In this document: one piece after another, positions 22,743-36,860 of the stretch
Layout of the letters: each line of letters begins with the position of its first letter
How positions within the stretch are numbered: the first letter of the stretch is position 1
Assembly: GCF_905475395.1 (NCBI RefSeq)
Contig: NC_058337.1
Coordinates: 87,352,368-87,416,367 of the forward strand
DNA length: 64,000 nt
Origin: Chrysoperla carnea
Taxonomy: Eukaryota; Arthropoda; Insecta; Neuroptera; Chrysopidae
Reading direction: 5' to 3'
Position numbers and translations under genes: made by a program
The notes under the pieces: model-generated
Seen by the model: the letters and a program-made list of their open reading frames with translations, nothing else
Database searches by the model: none
Told to the model about the DNA's origin: nothing

Positions 22743-25700
22743 TTAATTATTATTTTAATAGTTTGTATGCCTTACCTGTATGATGTTACTTTATCAGTAC
22801 GAAATTGTTGAATTAATTAAATGAAAACCCGTTAAAAATAGATAAACTAAATAAAACTTAATGATATAAATTTAGCTACGTTACGCCAGCGATGCAAAGT
22901 ACGAAAATCGCAATTAAAAAATGGCAAAATTAGGTACTTTTAAGGTGCTAATTAGGTACCAGAGACAGAAATTAGGAGCTCCGTAACTTACATCGTAACT
23001 CGATATAAAGTTGTGATGCTCTAGCAACGCAATGAAATAATAAATGTTAAGGAAAAACAATTAGGTGCTTATTAAGTGCTAAACGGTCAGGATCGTGAAA
23101 TTGCCTAATTAATAAGATGAAAGCCTCGAATTTCGCAAAACAAAGGATCTAAAAATCAGGTCTCTCTAAAACTAGGACGAATGCAATCAGAGTTAATTTT
23201 TTAAAGTAATTTTGAAACAAAAAATAAAATATAGATTCAGTCAAAAAGCGATAGATTTTCACGAAAATTGTAAATTTTAACACGTTCCTACTTGTTTCTT
23301 CACAGTACTCATTGACCATTTTTAGTTATCTTTTTTTGAGTAAACGTACCTAATCTCAAAATCAAACATTTGTAAACTTAACTAACCTACTTCTTATAGC
23401 AATTAAGGCAATTTGGCAATCGTAAACTTAAATTGTGCCATTTTTACCTTTAATTCAATTTTCGGGCTAAATAAATGTGGATTTGTAATCGGTCCGCTTT
23501 TATTAAATAAGAGGACACCCATGATAATTATATAATAAATATAATGCATAATTAAATTCTGTCCAGCAAATTTAATATAATGAACTCGTGGGTGGTCTAA
23601 ATTCCAATAATTCATGCGTTTAATAATATACCATAATAATTTTCCGATAATTCACTAATCTAACTAAACATTATATGGTTTAAAGGTATTTTAAAATGCC
23701 AATATATCGATTGAATTGATTAGAACTTGCCTTTTTAAAAATAAACATAGCATGAGCATAAAAAAGCATGAGCTGCTAAAATAGGTGGGATAGGGGGGAA
23801 ACAGCCTTCATCCCAATGGTGCGGGGGTAAAAACTAATAAGTTCCGCTTTAAACAATTTTTTCTTAAGAAAAAAGTTCGTTTATTGTACTAAAGAAGTGA
23901 TGTAAAATTCTAATTTATAAAAAAAGTAAAAATCTACATAATTTCCGAACTTTGTTAAATATTTACATGTAAATATTTATCACGAAAAATTCGTTTTATA
24001 AATGTATGATGCAATATTATTGTTTCTAGGGTAAAAGAATGAACAGTATCTTTTTTCGCGATAAAAAACTATAGACGAAAATGTGTTCGGCAAGCGTTTA
24101 CAAGCGTATGATGCAATATTAGCGATTTCAATATAAGATGTAGGTATGTTTATGTTATATGTGTTAATTTGAAGAATGGTTCTTGAATGAATGCTTGCAT
24201 ACCATGGCGTAGAGCAAAGCTGGGCAGGCTTTGACTTTGGTTTATTCTTTATGACTTTTAACAAGAAAGGTATGATCTGAAGTGTTAAAAATAGTTTAAA
24301 TACAGAGTGCTACCTGTTTAGGATCTAAACAGAAAATAGTTTACTGTTGTTAAAAGGATTACAAGAGGAATTTTAATTTACTATACACATGCTAATGATA
24401 AGGTTTGGGGGTTGGGATAATGTTCTTGGAGATAATTTTGTATGGTTATACTTTGAATTGAAAAAGTAATTTTACTTTTGTAAGTGATTTTAGTAATGGA
24501 AAAGACCATTGCTTTATAGTCCATAAAAAGAATTAAATTTATATTATATGTTTTCCCAGATAAATGTTTTAATTTAAAAAAATAATTGGTAGGATACTCT
24601 GTATTTAAACTGGGTGAGTCTCACCTCAGAACATGCCTCTCTTGCTTAATCTCATTGGAGAATACGAAAATTATCTGGAGAGCTTACTGAGTAAAAAGAG
24701 TAATCGGTGCCCACAAGTGGCATAGAGAGAAAGAACACCAAACGTTTGTGTACCTACCCTACCCTGTGTAATTTTTAATTCACAACATTGTTTCAGATAA
24801 ATATTTGTAATAAAAGTTCCGGTAATTTATCATTATTGAAGTATACAATATTAAACGATAAAAAAAATTGTTTATTCCAATCCTGATAAATTTCAGGAGA
24901 GTATTAAGCCGGACGCAGTAGGGAACCAGATAATTACATTTAGATTACAATCATCTGTTTGTTGTGTACGCAATCAAATTAAAAATATATTTATTAGATA
25001 CAAATTTTTGCTGTAAAATTTTTTAAGTAATGCAATTACACTTTTTTAGATAGAAAATTTTCGCAAATGTATGATTGTTTATAAAAAAAACAATTTATGC
25101 ATAATTAACTATTTATATATACTTAAAAAATAAAATAAAACATATGGAAATTAGATTATTGAATAATATTATATTAATATACAGGTTGATAATAATAATA
25201 AAGTCTCGTTTTTATTTTTACGCTTTAAGAAATCTTTGAAATATTATCGAATAGCTTGAAAAATTCTTTATTACTTTATTCATTCGAAATAACAACACAA
25301 AACGGGTAAAAAAGCCGTTTACTTTTATAAATCTAATAATTTTTAAAATATTTAAAAAATAAATGGTTTACTTAGTTTTAAAAAGATAAAAATAAAAACA
25401 AAAAATGTTCTCTAATTCCTAATAATAACAAAACTATTTTTATTACATTATTTTTTTGAAAGCTCAATAATTTTCATATATCCAGTCCATATATGAAAAT
25501 TTCAAACAATTAACTACATTGGAAGGAAATGCAGCTATTGCTTTTGTACTGATAATGGAATTTTGAAAAATTTCTTCAAATGTTCATCGATCGTACCTGA
25601 TGTCAAAAATGACCATATTAATTAAATTCGATTTGAATAAAATTTGGTAACAAGAAGGATTTTCGTATTTGAAAGGTCAAGTACGGTAATGAGTAAAATC

Positions 25701-26518
25701 GACAGATACACAAGGATTGGGGAGGGGTTGTTTTGCGCAAAGTACATAGTTCAATTTAATTTATAATAAGAAGGCATTGAATTCATTGACAAGGTGTTGA
25801 AACAGACTAGAACCAAATCTAGAAGCCTTTTTTTTATTCAAACCCAGATTAATCACAACAATTTTATTTCTTATTATTTTTCTGTATATTTTCTTTCATA
25901 CGTTCAGAGCTTTCAAAATATTTTTCTTTAAAAGTTTCTACAGTGTAAAATAATATATAGTATGTTTAATAAATAATTTAATAATAAGATAAAGTAAAGA
26001 GGTTTAACACACTGAGTCTTTTTGAGGTAAATAATGGCGGGAAATTAAATAACATACATGTTTAAAATTATATTCCAAAAAAATATACACACTGTATACT
26101 GACTAACAGGTTTGTCCATCGTTGTATTTAATACGTCGTCTTATGTATGGATATAATAACCATAATGGACAACCTTGGTTGTTCAACCACATGTTACCAG
26201 AGTTAAAAAAATTGTAGGTATGATGAATAACATTTTTAAACGTTTGGAATAGGTTTATTTTATTTAACATGTGGACATGTGCTCGATAACATCAACAAAA
26301 ACTCAATATTGCATTTATGTTTACGTTTTTACAATACCTGTGCAAAAAATTTAGTGATGCAATTTATAAAAATTTATTTTTTACATAAATTTAAAATAAA
26401 CATTCTTTTACATTAAAAGAAGAAAAAAAAAATTAAGTGATTTTTATAAAATTAAAACTTAAAAAAAAATTCATTTTCTCATTTAAAAACCACGTGTTAG
26501 AATTTGTGTGGCAAAAAA
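22743..26518. other. Intergenic region upstream of the amino-acid transporter
   Basis: AT-rich. The 22.9-23.1 kb part repeats short AATTAGGTRC-type words. I found no supported gene or element. The transporter promoter must lie toward the right end, but I see no convincing TATA or initiator signal. Confidence 0.4.
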
Positions 26519-29500
26519 ATGGCGAAAATTGGTGCATCTGAACAAATTGAACCGTTACGTATGTGTAGCAGTAATGCAAACGAACGCAATTCTTTACATG
26601 AATCGGACGATTCTGGTGTTAAGTTACGAAAAGAATTAGGATTATGGGATGGTGTTGCAATTATTGTTGGTGTTATTATTGGAGCCGGTATTTTTGTATC
26701 ACCGAAGGGTGTGTTAATGTCTTCGGGATCTATTGGACAAGCGATTATTGTTTGGATTTTATCAGGAATGTTATCAATGATTGGTGCCCTTTGTTATGCA
26801 GAATTAGGTAAGTTTTTTTAAAAGTTTTATATTACTAATTAATTTAGTATTAAAAAATAAATTACAAATTTGGCATACTCATTGAAAAATTTGCTCTAAT
26901 TGTTAATAATATATTATTCGCGCTTGTAAGCATGATATATTTACATAATGGTATTACATCATCTTATAACGTTATAACAGTCAGTATAATTTTACCTGAC
27001 TGATGTAGTTGTTTAACTGAAGGTGTATTCACCCTATGTTATATTGTATTGATCTAATAGAAAATAGGGTTCTGTAATTATTTAAAGCAAAAATGCGGTC
27101 AAATGTAAAATCATAAAAGGTCAAATGCTTCATTATTCATAATTTATTTATTTAAAATTTTATTTCTTATTTGACACTATTTGCCGTTTTATTTTTTAAA
27201 TTCAACTGTCGACCCTTTTCTTATTCAACAATCACATATATTTGTCTAACTTGAAACCCGTCGGGGAGAAATCTACCGTTTTTTTATTATTTATTTATTA
27301 ATTTTTGTAATAAAAATGTGATATGGAGAAAGTAAGATTAGTTTTTATTTTCAAGGGAAACGACTTTATAGATCATATTTCATATAGGTAAATTTATGCC
27401 AACAATGTGCATTAAAATCGTTTTTTAAAACTTTTTAGTGTGATACCTCATAAACGGTTCAATTAAGGTAAATGCCAAAAATGTGCATTAAATTGAATTC
27501 AGAATTATTACCATTAATGCATATCTTCTCCGACCACCAAACTACTTCCGAATAAAATTAATATATTAGAAAGATTAAATAAAGAGGCGATTTCGTTGCT
27601 GTATATACTCAGAATACAAAAAGTGGAAATGGTCTTTATTAGAAACGTAACACCAATCCATACAGGCTTCTGATCCTCCCTCTCCCGACGTATCGAGCAA
27701 AATAACTTATTTTTGCTTCTTCCTTTTTTTTTTTTGTAATACATGCCAAATTTGATTTATCCCTATCATGTGAAGGCAAGAATATGTCATCGTTATGTCT
27801 ATGTTAATGTTGATGTGTTTTGTGTTAATGATCTTAAAATTTATTCAAAATTTAGGCATAGTGATCGTAGATAAAATTTTCATTGCACAATTAAAACAAA
27901 AGTTAATACCTTTACTTTATGCATAGAATATTTATATATTACAATATTACTACAAGGTCAGCCTAAAATTTGTATATTATAAAATTTTTGATCACTGCCC
28001 ACGTGAAAAATTTATACAAATTTTATTGTTAATATCACTGTGATAGAATTATATCTAGCGAAAATAATCATTAACTTTATTGATCCTTGTAAATTTAAAG
28101 ATTAAAGATTTCGATGTTTTTTTTTTGAAAAAAGCATTTATTGATATATGGAGAAAGTCCATTTAATTTGACTCATGAAACATTGTACATTGTTTTACTA
28201 CACACTTAGATCATAAGACCCTTGTGCAGAGATCGGATGAAGGAATCGCCTCAAACGGATCCACTTATTTCTAATACCAATTAGAGCTGTTCAAGAGCAG
28301 CAGAAGAGATTTTATGTTGACTGATTTCAACGTCAAAAGATGTCAAAAATTTAAATGTGCCAATCTTCTTCTTTTTGATTTTCCAACCAGCGCGAGCGTT
28401 CTGTAAGGACAACTACTTTATTGCATGTGTTTATATTGTATTGAAATTGTAAAAGCGGCTACTGTATTGTATTCGTAAGGGCTCTTCGAAGGGAAATAGC
28501 ATATTCAAAACGCCACTAGCGGTACCACTAGTACGTTCTTCGCTTCACTTGATATACGCCTTTCTTAGAATGTTTTCGTTCAATATCCAAGACTAGTTTG
28601 CAATTCGAAGATGATTAGCCTGAATGCTTAATAATAGTTACTCCTGATAGTTTTGTGCCAACGCCGGCTTCATATTTTTCTTATATATTTCTCGTCGCCC
28701 TATTAGCTCAGTTGATTAAGGCGTAATCAATTCCGTCTACAGTATGCTTAGGGTAGCAGTTCGATTCCCACCGTCGCAACAAAATTAATTTAATGAATAG
28801 TTGTGATGGGCATGGTATATGCATGAAGGAAGTGCACCCAGACTCTGAAATTGAGGAGCTGATACATGAAATTATCAGCGGAAAGGTGGTAAAACACAAT
28901 ATAACCTAACCTAATCTATATATTAGTGTAATCTAACCTAATCTATACAATACTGTTCAAATGTATGAATAAACTGCCTCATCAGACCACTGCTGCTTTT
29001 AAACAGATATAAGGGTGCTTATGACTACCATATTGTCTGCCAGACGTCATTAGTGATTTTTCCTATAATAATAGCGAAAAAAATCTTGGCCAGATTCGTA
29101 ATTGATTCATATAAGCAGCGTCTTTGTTTTTTTTTCTTCCATTTTACAAAATACTAGACTTATTACATGCAAGAGAATGATTTTACATAAGAAAAACAAT
29201 TTTTTTGTTAAAAAACTAAGGAATGGGCTAAGCTAACGTAATCAAGATTTGGTCTGACCCTCTACGACATTTAGACGAATTCAATTTACTATAATTTATA
29301 ATTATACCCTTTTTTTTACTATAATTTATACCTTTTAACAAAACAATGAATTGTAATAAAGTTTTGATACTCAAAACGTTACGGTCATTAGACTTTGGGG
29401 AATAATTTAAATCCGTAAATAGGAGGCCTTTAAGGGAGGAGCTAATACGCCTTTGCCTTGCAACTTTGCAACGCTTAAAAAACAAGTTTTTATGTACGTT

Positions 29501-32500
29501 TTCCTAAAAACGATACTAAAATAATTTAACTGCGTAAAATACAAATAAAAAGAACACTGGATTTCTTTTATTACACTATTATAAAACATTTTTTGACCTC
29601 CATGTAGATACAATCTATTTAGTACATATAAAAATGATGTTTTCAATATAGAAAATCGATGTAATCGGATCTATGTAGAAATATAGCCACTCTGAGCTCT
29701 GAACGTAAATTTCTCTGTAAAGGATAGCTTAGCTAAAAAATAGTTTGATGAAAAATTGTATTAAACTTTATTCCCCACAGCATTATTCTCCTAATATTAG
29801 TCGAAAAATTCTTAAACTCTGAATTAAACAGTCCAGAAACGTTGAGAAATTCAGAACTATTCAGTTCCTAAGATTTTTTCAGAGTTTCTAAGATTTATTA
29901 TTTCTTCAAATATTTTTTCCACCTATATTTAACTAACTTTCGTTTTATTTCTTTTTTCGTTTTTGAGCATGTTGACGGGCGGTCAACCAGAAATGGTACT
30001 AATGGTCACTAATTAAGTGATTTTATGAACACCTATACCAAAATTGTGTTCGTAGAGTTCGATCAAACCAAAGTGGCACTGCGAAAGAAATATACCTATA
30101 TGTGCAGTCCCAATAAACTCCAATTTCAACAAAACCTACAAGTTAGATCTTGTTAATCCAAGTAATTTATTGTTTTACTAATAATTCAGTAAAAAATAAA
30201 TTACTAAGAGATCTAACAGCATCATCAGGTACGACACGATGAGATAAAGTCCCTCCATTATCATTCCGATGCGATTATATTATCTTATAATTGTAGGATT
30301 TCATCTGTTTATGGAAGTTAAATGTGCTTAACATCAGATTTTGCATTTGATGTACTGAATTAGATTATTATTAATAATTTGTCCTTGTTAAAACTTTTTA
30401 AAAGGGTGTTAATCTGTAAATTTACATCTCATGTATGTATTAATAGTTTATAGCTTCGTTTTTGTTTGGTTAGTAATCTAGCATTCCGTCTCAATTTCGT
30501 AGTTAAAGGTTCTTTATAAATTATTGTTTTCAATCAAATTTCATTAATAATATCTAATGTGTATTCAATCCTATGATCTCTTAATCAAAATATAGAGACA
30601 TATATGAAAAAGAAAATATACCTATATTGATTTTGATTATATTCAATTCAATTCAAGCTTTATTCATTTTTTTTAACAGTAAGGGAAGGTGTCTTATAAT
30701 GAACTAACCATATGAGATAAGTATTACGTCGAACTATTTGTGGTATCTTTATTCGAGTGTTGCAATATTGGCCTACCAATTTCTCTCGATTTGTTCAAAT
30801 TTTTAGAACGATTCAATATTTCTCAAAAGGAATCGTTTTACTGACCTGGTAAGAATAGGTGGGTAAAATGATCTCATTGCATTTTTTACTAACAAGTTCA
30901 CATAAAATATCAATTATTCTTTTACATTGCATCAACGATTAGTATGCAAACAAAAATCACCGGTAAAATCATTTAAATCAACAAAGACAAGCCACATGAT
31001 GGAGGATAATTTTACACACAAAATAGGGATCATTTTAACGTATATAAAGGGGATCATTTTACCCGTAATGACATATTTGTCTATTAAAATGTTTTATAAT
31101 ATTATTGAAAGTCAACGGAAGCCAAGAGTAAAAAAAACCAGACGGCGGAAACTATCACAAAGAAATTTTACGTTGATATTTACATAATAGATCATAAGCA
31201 ATAAAATTAATATTTTTGCTACGAAACAAAAAATAGCTTATACATCGTCATAAGTCTTTGTTGAACGATTAATTGATCACATGAAAGCCATCTATCGATA
31301 AATATACTAGATACCCTACATACATTGTACAGAACATATCATAATAATATGATACGGTAAGGAAAGGAATGGTATGTAATTATGGCTAACTACCCCTTAG
31401 AAACTAGCCCTTTGTACAATCTATCATATCTAATGGAAAACCATAAGTAAAATAGCAGTAACCGATACAATGATCAGATGCATTTCGAATATCATTCATG
31501 AAGTGACTCGGTTTAGGATGTGGAAAATATACATGTTACTTAGATTATTTTAATTTGAAAAGAATGATATAATGAAAAATAATTCGTTTGTAAAATTAAT
31601 TAATTCTTCATGCCAATTGAGCCACATAATTAAGTCGAATATTTTTATTTTATATACTTATCTGTTGTTTTTTTAACCATATATTTTTTCTTTATAGGTA
31701 CAATGATACCGAAATCTGGTGGCGATTATGCATATATAAGTGAAGCATTTGGATCATTGCCTGCATTTTTATACCTATGGGTAGCCTTATTTATTTTAGT
31801 TCCCACTGGTAACGCTATTACTGCCTTAACATTTGCACAATATATTTTACAACCTGTGTGGCCATCATGTGAACCTCCGTATGAAGCAGTCCGATTGATT
31901 GCTGCCGTAATTATGTGTAAGTATAGAAATGCAAATACACTTATAATTATTTTTGCCAGCATTTTTGGTGTAGATTTTTCTAGGGGTCTAAACTAGAAAT
32001 TCACGAAAAAATTGCTTTCATTATAGTCCAGCACTACCTAATGTTCTTAAATTTTTCTTACCATTAGATCTTTATATTATGAAACGTATGGCTAGTATAC
32101 ATTTTATCAAGAAAACAAATTTGATATTTATCTTAAAAGCCTAAGTTATTTAGTATTTTGGATACCTATGTAAAATATGAAAAAAAAAATACAGCTTAAT
32201 TAACGGAAAACGAATAGACAGCCCGAGCGTTTGACAATTCGGTAGCTCTGAAAATACATATCTTGAATTTCTGATGTCTTGTATTTTACTTTTTATTTGT
32301 ATTCAACTATTTAACATATTATATTTTTTTTTAAACTTATGTTTTTTAAACTTATTTAAACCTATTATCTCTATAAATAAAAATAAATCTGTAAAATAAA
32401 AATTAATTTAAATACTTCATGTTTTCTAGGTCTTCTAACTGCAATCAATTGTTATAATGTGAAATGGGTGACACGAGTTCAAGATATTTTTACAGGAACA

Positions 32501-35350
32501 AAAATATTTGCATTGTTAATTATTGTGTTTGCGGGTTTTTGGTACCTTGGTTCAGGCCATACGGAGAATTTTCAAAATCCAATGCAAAATACAAATGTAC
32601 ATCCAGGACATATAGCTTTAGCATTTTATTCTGGATTATTTTCATATTCAGGATGGAATTATTTAAATTTTGTTACCGAAGAGCTTAAAGATCCTTATAA
32701 GTAAGAAATTTTTTAAATATAATATTAGTAATTAGTTTTTTTTTTCGAGCTTTTATTCATATCAAACGTGCTCATGTGGCATGTTATGGTGAAATATAAT
32801 GAAATTTTGATTTAAATGCAAAATTTAATATAACGAGAGAAGTAGAGTGCTTAGTTAAAGCAAGAAAACTGTTGAGTGAGCTAGATAATTTTTAACGTCA
32901 GGATCTACATAAAAAAATAATCTTGTCTAAGTATCTATTGTACCTAAAATATTGTTATTTGGTCTCTGCCAGTCTTGTTCCACTATACCCGACCTTGCTC
33001 CATTAGGCACATCGAAACAAAAATTTGATATCGAAGAAGTGCCAATAACTTTAGTTTGGAAAATCCGTATTCAAAGTTAAAAATCTGAAAGAATATTTGA
33101 ATCTAAAACTATTGTTGCCTATTTTGATATAATACAATATATTTATTTTTTTTCAGGAATCTTCCAAAAGCAATCTGCATTTCATTACCATTAGTAACAT
33201 TAATTTATACAATCACCAACATAGCATATTTCATTGTATTACCATCAGATGATATTTTGGCATCACAAGCAGTGGCTGTTACATTCGCTAATAAAGTATT
33301 AGGGTTTGCGTCATTTTTGATGCCAATATTTGTAGCATGTTCTACATTTGGTTCCTTGAATGGTGCTATTTTTGCATCAGCACGTTTATTTTTTGTTGGC
33401 GCCCGTCAAGGACATTTGCCTAAAGCAATCGCTTTAATTGATGTTAAACGTATGACACCCGTACCATCGTTAGTGTTTATGGTAAGTTAAAATTACACTG
33501 CGGTTGATTCTAACTATATATGCAGAGCTTTTCTAATTACTGTGTATTATTGACAGACTTAAATATAAGTTATGATTTGTAAACAAGTGTGTAGGTTTGT
33601 CTAATTTCGGGTGAATTAAATTGAGTAACTGGATTGGTTATAATTAAATAATTCTGATCCAACAAAATTTAATTCTAAGATAAATTTAAATAAGTGATTA
33701 CGACTTGAAAAGTAGGGATTCTAGAGTGGTAGTAGCAAGCCATGCGCTGTTATAACAAGGCGCTGAAAACTATGAATTTCCCAACTTTTAAAATTTATGA
33801 GTGTCCGACTACTTTTTTGGTTTTTCATTTACAATTAAGGTTCTAATCTGTCTAAACATCAAGATCCTTAATTACGAATAGTCGTAACTCATTGTGAGTT
33901 TTAAGGTGCGCTGCAATGAAATATCGTACCAGTCTTTAATAGGTATATTTTAGAAAACAAAACTTTAGAATAACCTTGGTACTAATAAAATACAGTGTAA
34001 AATCTATCAGAATATAAAGAGTAACTTGTAATGAGTAAAATCTGGATAATAAACAGTTATTTATACTTCAGTATACTGCTATTCACAAATCTGATAGGTT
34101 TACACTCACATGACGAAGGTAATCTTTTCCGTTTCCAATTTTAAATGAATATATTTCTTTTGCCTTCCCACAAACTGTACAGAACTTAGGTTTAAATTAA
34201 ATCCTGTGTTTAGGACTGTTAATCTCACAGTCTGGTTAGAATTCTAATATAATTCGTGAATGTTCAAAAAATTTTGTTTTTTTATATTAAAATTAGAAAT
34301 AAGTCCTAGTTTTTGTATTGCTACTAATTTGATCTGTTTTCTGTCTGCCTTTCAAAGATACTCCAGGAACACATTGGTGTAATATCTCTAGGTGGTACAT
34401 AGTACTTCACTAATACCGTTTGATTGGAGATTTGTTCACTCCAAATTAAACGATATTTTGAATGGAACGTAAAAAATTGTAGAGATTCTTTCTGACAAGG
34501 TAGACTTTGTGCATGTGATTATTGAATCAATAGAAAGCAGTATGTGAGCTTATTAAATTGGAGCATAAAAATATTTGAAATTGAATCACAGCGCCATTTA
34601 TTGAATACTTACCAAAAATAACAATCAGGATTGTTGATTTTTTATGTTATATATCTATGTTTTCAAAGTAATGACTCTGGATGTTTATTGAAATCATTTT
34701 GGTTTATTTTTCAGCCTTTCAATTTCATCCATTTCTTTATATTAATGTAACTTTATACCTTTAAGTACTGTATTTTATATTGCGGGCAGTTGGCAGTATG
34801 TATGTGTTTTATTTCAGTTTTGTAATTTAGTTGAATATTTTCATATGCTTAATTAGCAAAAATTATTCTAATAATCAGCGTTTCAAATATATTTAGAATC
34901 AACGTAATATATATTTTCAATTGATCTATACTAATTTTATGAATTAAATATATATTTTATTTTTAGTGCATCATTTCATTAATATTATTATTAATCAAAG
35001 ATGTTTACTCTTTAATATACTACGTGTCATTCGTGGAAGCATTATTTACAACAATGTCAGTCACTGGATTATTATGGATGCGATATAAATCACCCAATAA
35101 ACAACGACCAATAAAGGTTCATATATCATTACCAATCATATTTTTTATAATATGTGCATTTTTAGTAACATTCCCATGTATTGTTAAACCTTGGGAGGTA
35201 GGTGTTGGTATTGTATTTATTATTTCTGGCATACCCGTCTATATGTGCACAATTTTATGGCCAAATAAATATTTATTAAAAATATCAAATGTTATTAATA
35301 CAACGTGTGCGAAATTCTTTGTTTGTATGCCAGAAAATAAATCATGGTGA
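26519..35350 (+). CDS. LAT-type amino-acid exchanger light chain (SLC7 family)
   Basis: Five exons, 26519-26807, 31698-31916, 32430-32700, 33157-33481 and 34967-35350, join in frame at GT-AG sites to give 495 residues. The first helix carries [15 protein letters not shown], matching the substrate-binding G-S/A-G motif of the family. About twelve hydrophobic segments are visible. C154 in PVWPSCEPP corresponds to the cysteine by which LAT light chains bond to the SLC3A2/4F2hc heavy chain. [18 protein letters not shown] and [24 protein letters not shown] are typical LAT blocks. It should exchange neutral, probably large or branched, amino acids across the plasma membrane as a heterodimer. Relatives in flies are minidiscs and JhI-21; I cannot choose between them. 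The 4.9-kb first intron contains a SINE. No 3' UTR signal closer than about 540 bp stands out. Confidence 0.92.
28690..28916 (+). mobile_element. tRNA-derived SINE (family 2) in transporter intron 1
   Basis: The head reads CCCTATTAGCTCAGTTGATT (A-box-like TAGCTCAGTTGA). It is followed about 45 bp later by AGCAGTTCGATTCCCACC (B-box-like), so it resembles a tRNA with an enlarged middle. The body is about 110 bp of unique sequence and the tail ends in AACCTAACCTAATC. TATATATT at 28682-28689 recurs at 28917-28924 and may be the target duplication, although it is low in complexity. The tail matches the end of the LINE at 63.2-63.6 kb. Confidence 0.65.
29951..30055 (+). repeat. Family A element, internal fragment
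   Basis: About 105 bp resembling the 3' third of family A: TTTTTCGTTTTTGAG, a degraded GACGGGCGGTCAACCAG run, then AAGTGATTTTATGAACACCT. Both ends of the element are missing. Confidence 0.6.
30142..30218. repeat. Short inverted repeat in transporter intron 1
   Basis: GTTAGATCT and AGTAATTTATTGTTTTACT on the left are answered by AGTAAAAAATAAATTACT and AGATCTAAC on the right around an 8-base loop. It is a hairpin with a bulge in one arm. Origin unknown; it may be a tiny fold-back element. Confidence 0.5.
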
Positions 35351-36034
35351 GATTTACATTAACTTCACAAATTTGACAATAATACAGGGTCGAATATTTA
35401 AATCAATTCAATTATAGCTAATATTTTTCACAGTCAATTGATTAAGTCAATTATTGTAATGATGGAATTAAGGTTGTATGGTCATAATTGTTGAGTTAAC
35501 TAAGCAGGTGGATAGAGACGATTTCGCACCAAAAATAACCCCTTCCGTATCCTTAATTTGTCTCAAATTTTTTAGAAATTGTCAGAGAACTGTGGTAAAA
35601 TTCTGTACGTTACTTAAAAATATTGAGAAATTATCAAATTTAAGTAGTAGAAATTATCGCGACAATTTGGCTATTGATGATTTATATATTTTAGTTCTAA
35701 AAATACTAAATTTAAAAGATGTGCAGTAAATGTTTTTGTTTATATTAATACGTACGCTTAGAAGTGACTTATAATTCAAATAATACATTATGCTAATGAA
35801 ATGTATAATCTCAAAATTTTTATGTCTTTTTCATAACAACGGCATTATGATCGTAGAACCTTAATCGTATATCATGATTAATCTAGTTTTAATAAATAAA
35901 TCTTAAAATTTCACAACAACAAATTTAGTTTTATGGCATCGTTGACATTACACATTTCAACGTTGACAAAGGTATTTTTGGAAGAAGGAATATGAACCCA
36001 GAGCTTTAATCAAAAAGAGTAAATGTATGCTTAC

Positions 36035-36239
36035 CTAAAGCAAAATCGTGATACCTAGAATCGTGATTTATTTTTATACGAGCATGACCTTTAAAGGGTT
36101 TAAAAGCGGGATAAATATGATAAATATTTTTACATGCGGGACACTCCTGAAATCGTGTAGTATTTATTTCTTGATTTCCAATATCAAAATAAATATCTTC
36201 TAGTGTTAAGTAAATAGAGATATTTTTTGATTCTTTCAT
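36035..36239 (-). CDS. Orphan exon-like segment, unrecognised protein
   Basis: An open segment of 68 codons begins with ATG and stops at a strong splice donor (TTTAG followed by GTAAGC). It includes FQECPACKNIYHIYPAFKPF and HARIKINHDSRYHDF. The CxxC pair, the aromatic-rich middle and the balanced composition look more like real protein than the A/T-driven frames around it. I do not recognise the family. No partner exon is apparent between here and the transporter end at 35350, and the ATG is preceded by AT-rich sequence with no obvious acceptor. It may be the first exon of an undetected gene, or a fragment of one. Confidence is low. Confidence 0.35.
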
Positions 36240-36360
36240 ATTCAGGTAAATTCGACAGTTATAAGCAGCTTTTATATTAAATTTTTTGAAGGATATTTTT
36301 TTAATTTATTAATTATAACAAACATCAAAAATATTGTATAGTGATGATATGTATACTCAA

Positions 36361-36465
36361 TGTCACAAAAAATGCTCGTTTTAAAACATTCTAAGTGTTA
36401 CTATTATAACATAACATATGATGCGTACGCTTAGAATGTTTTAACTGTGGCACTTTTTCTGACAG
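36361..36465. repeat. Small fold-back element (about 105 bp)
   Basis: A perfect 15-bp inverted pair TTAAAACATTCTAAG (36381-36395) and CTTAGAATGTTTTAA (36430-36444) sits inside a longer imperfect pair. The outer pair starts at TGTCACAAAAAATG and ends at the complement, CACTTTTTCTGACA. No coding sequence. Confidence 0.6.
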
Positions 36466-36716
36466 TGAGTCAGAATATAATACAATGATGTACAGTTTGG
36501 ATTCGGTCATATAAATAAATCAATTTCACTATCTCTCGATTTTTTGACAATTATTTATAAAAAGTATTAAATAAATTCAAATTAGAGCTATGAGGCTCTC
36601 AGGTGGTCAATAATTTGTTACAGGTTAGCAAAAATCTACCCTTTTTGATATTATTCAAAAAATTTAAATTTTTAATTTGGAAAAATAAACGAAATCGATA
36701 GAAACGGATTTGACTA

Positions 36717-36860
36717 CATATAAACTGGATTATTGTCTCCCTAAGAGCTTCCAGAGTTTGGGGACGGTGTTGAAACACTTTTTCCTTAAGGTAGTCTCAA
36801 AGAAAAAAATCATACGAGGTTTTAAATCCGACAAGTACGGGAGTCACTCGATGTCTACCG
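36717..36860 (-). pseudogene. Transposase remnant (Tc1/mariner-type DDE C-terminus)
   Basis: On the minus strand the sequence reads YDFFL, one stop codon, then DYLKEKVFQHRPQTLEAL and RETIIQFI. This is the region just after the last catalytic acidic residue in Tc1/mariner transposases, where many insects have a DFFLWGYLK block followed by RP-TLEELK. Upstream the frame is lost. No terminal repeats were found nearby, so this is an old, isolated scrap of a plain DNA transposon. Confidence 0.6.

Noticed and set aside
28690-28785. A possible tRNA gene in transporter intron 1
   Set aside because: The distance between A- and B-box words is too long for a normal tRNA, and the sequence continues into a repeat tail.
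35478-35729. An 84-residue open frame after the transporter gene
   Set aside because: It has an ATG but no recognisable domain, no splice signals and an AT-driven composition. It fits the 3' flank of the transporter and may be chance.
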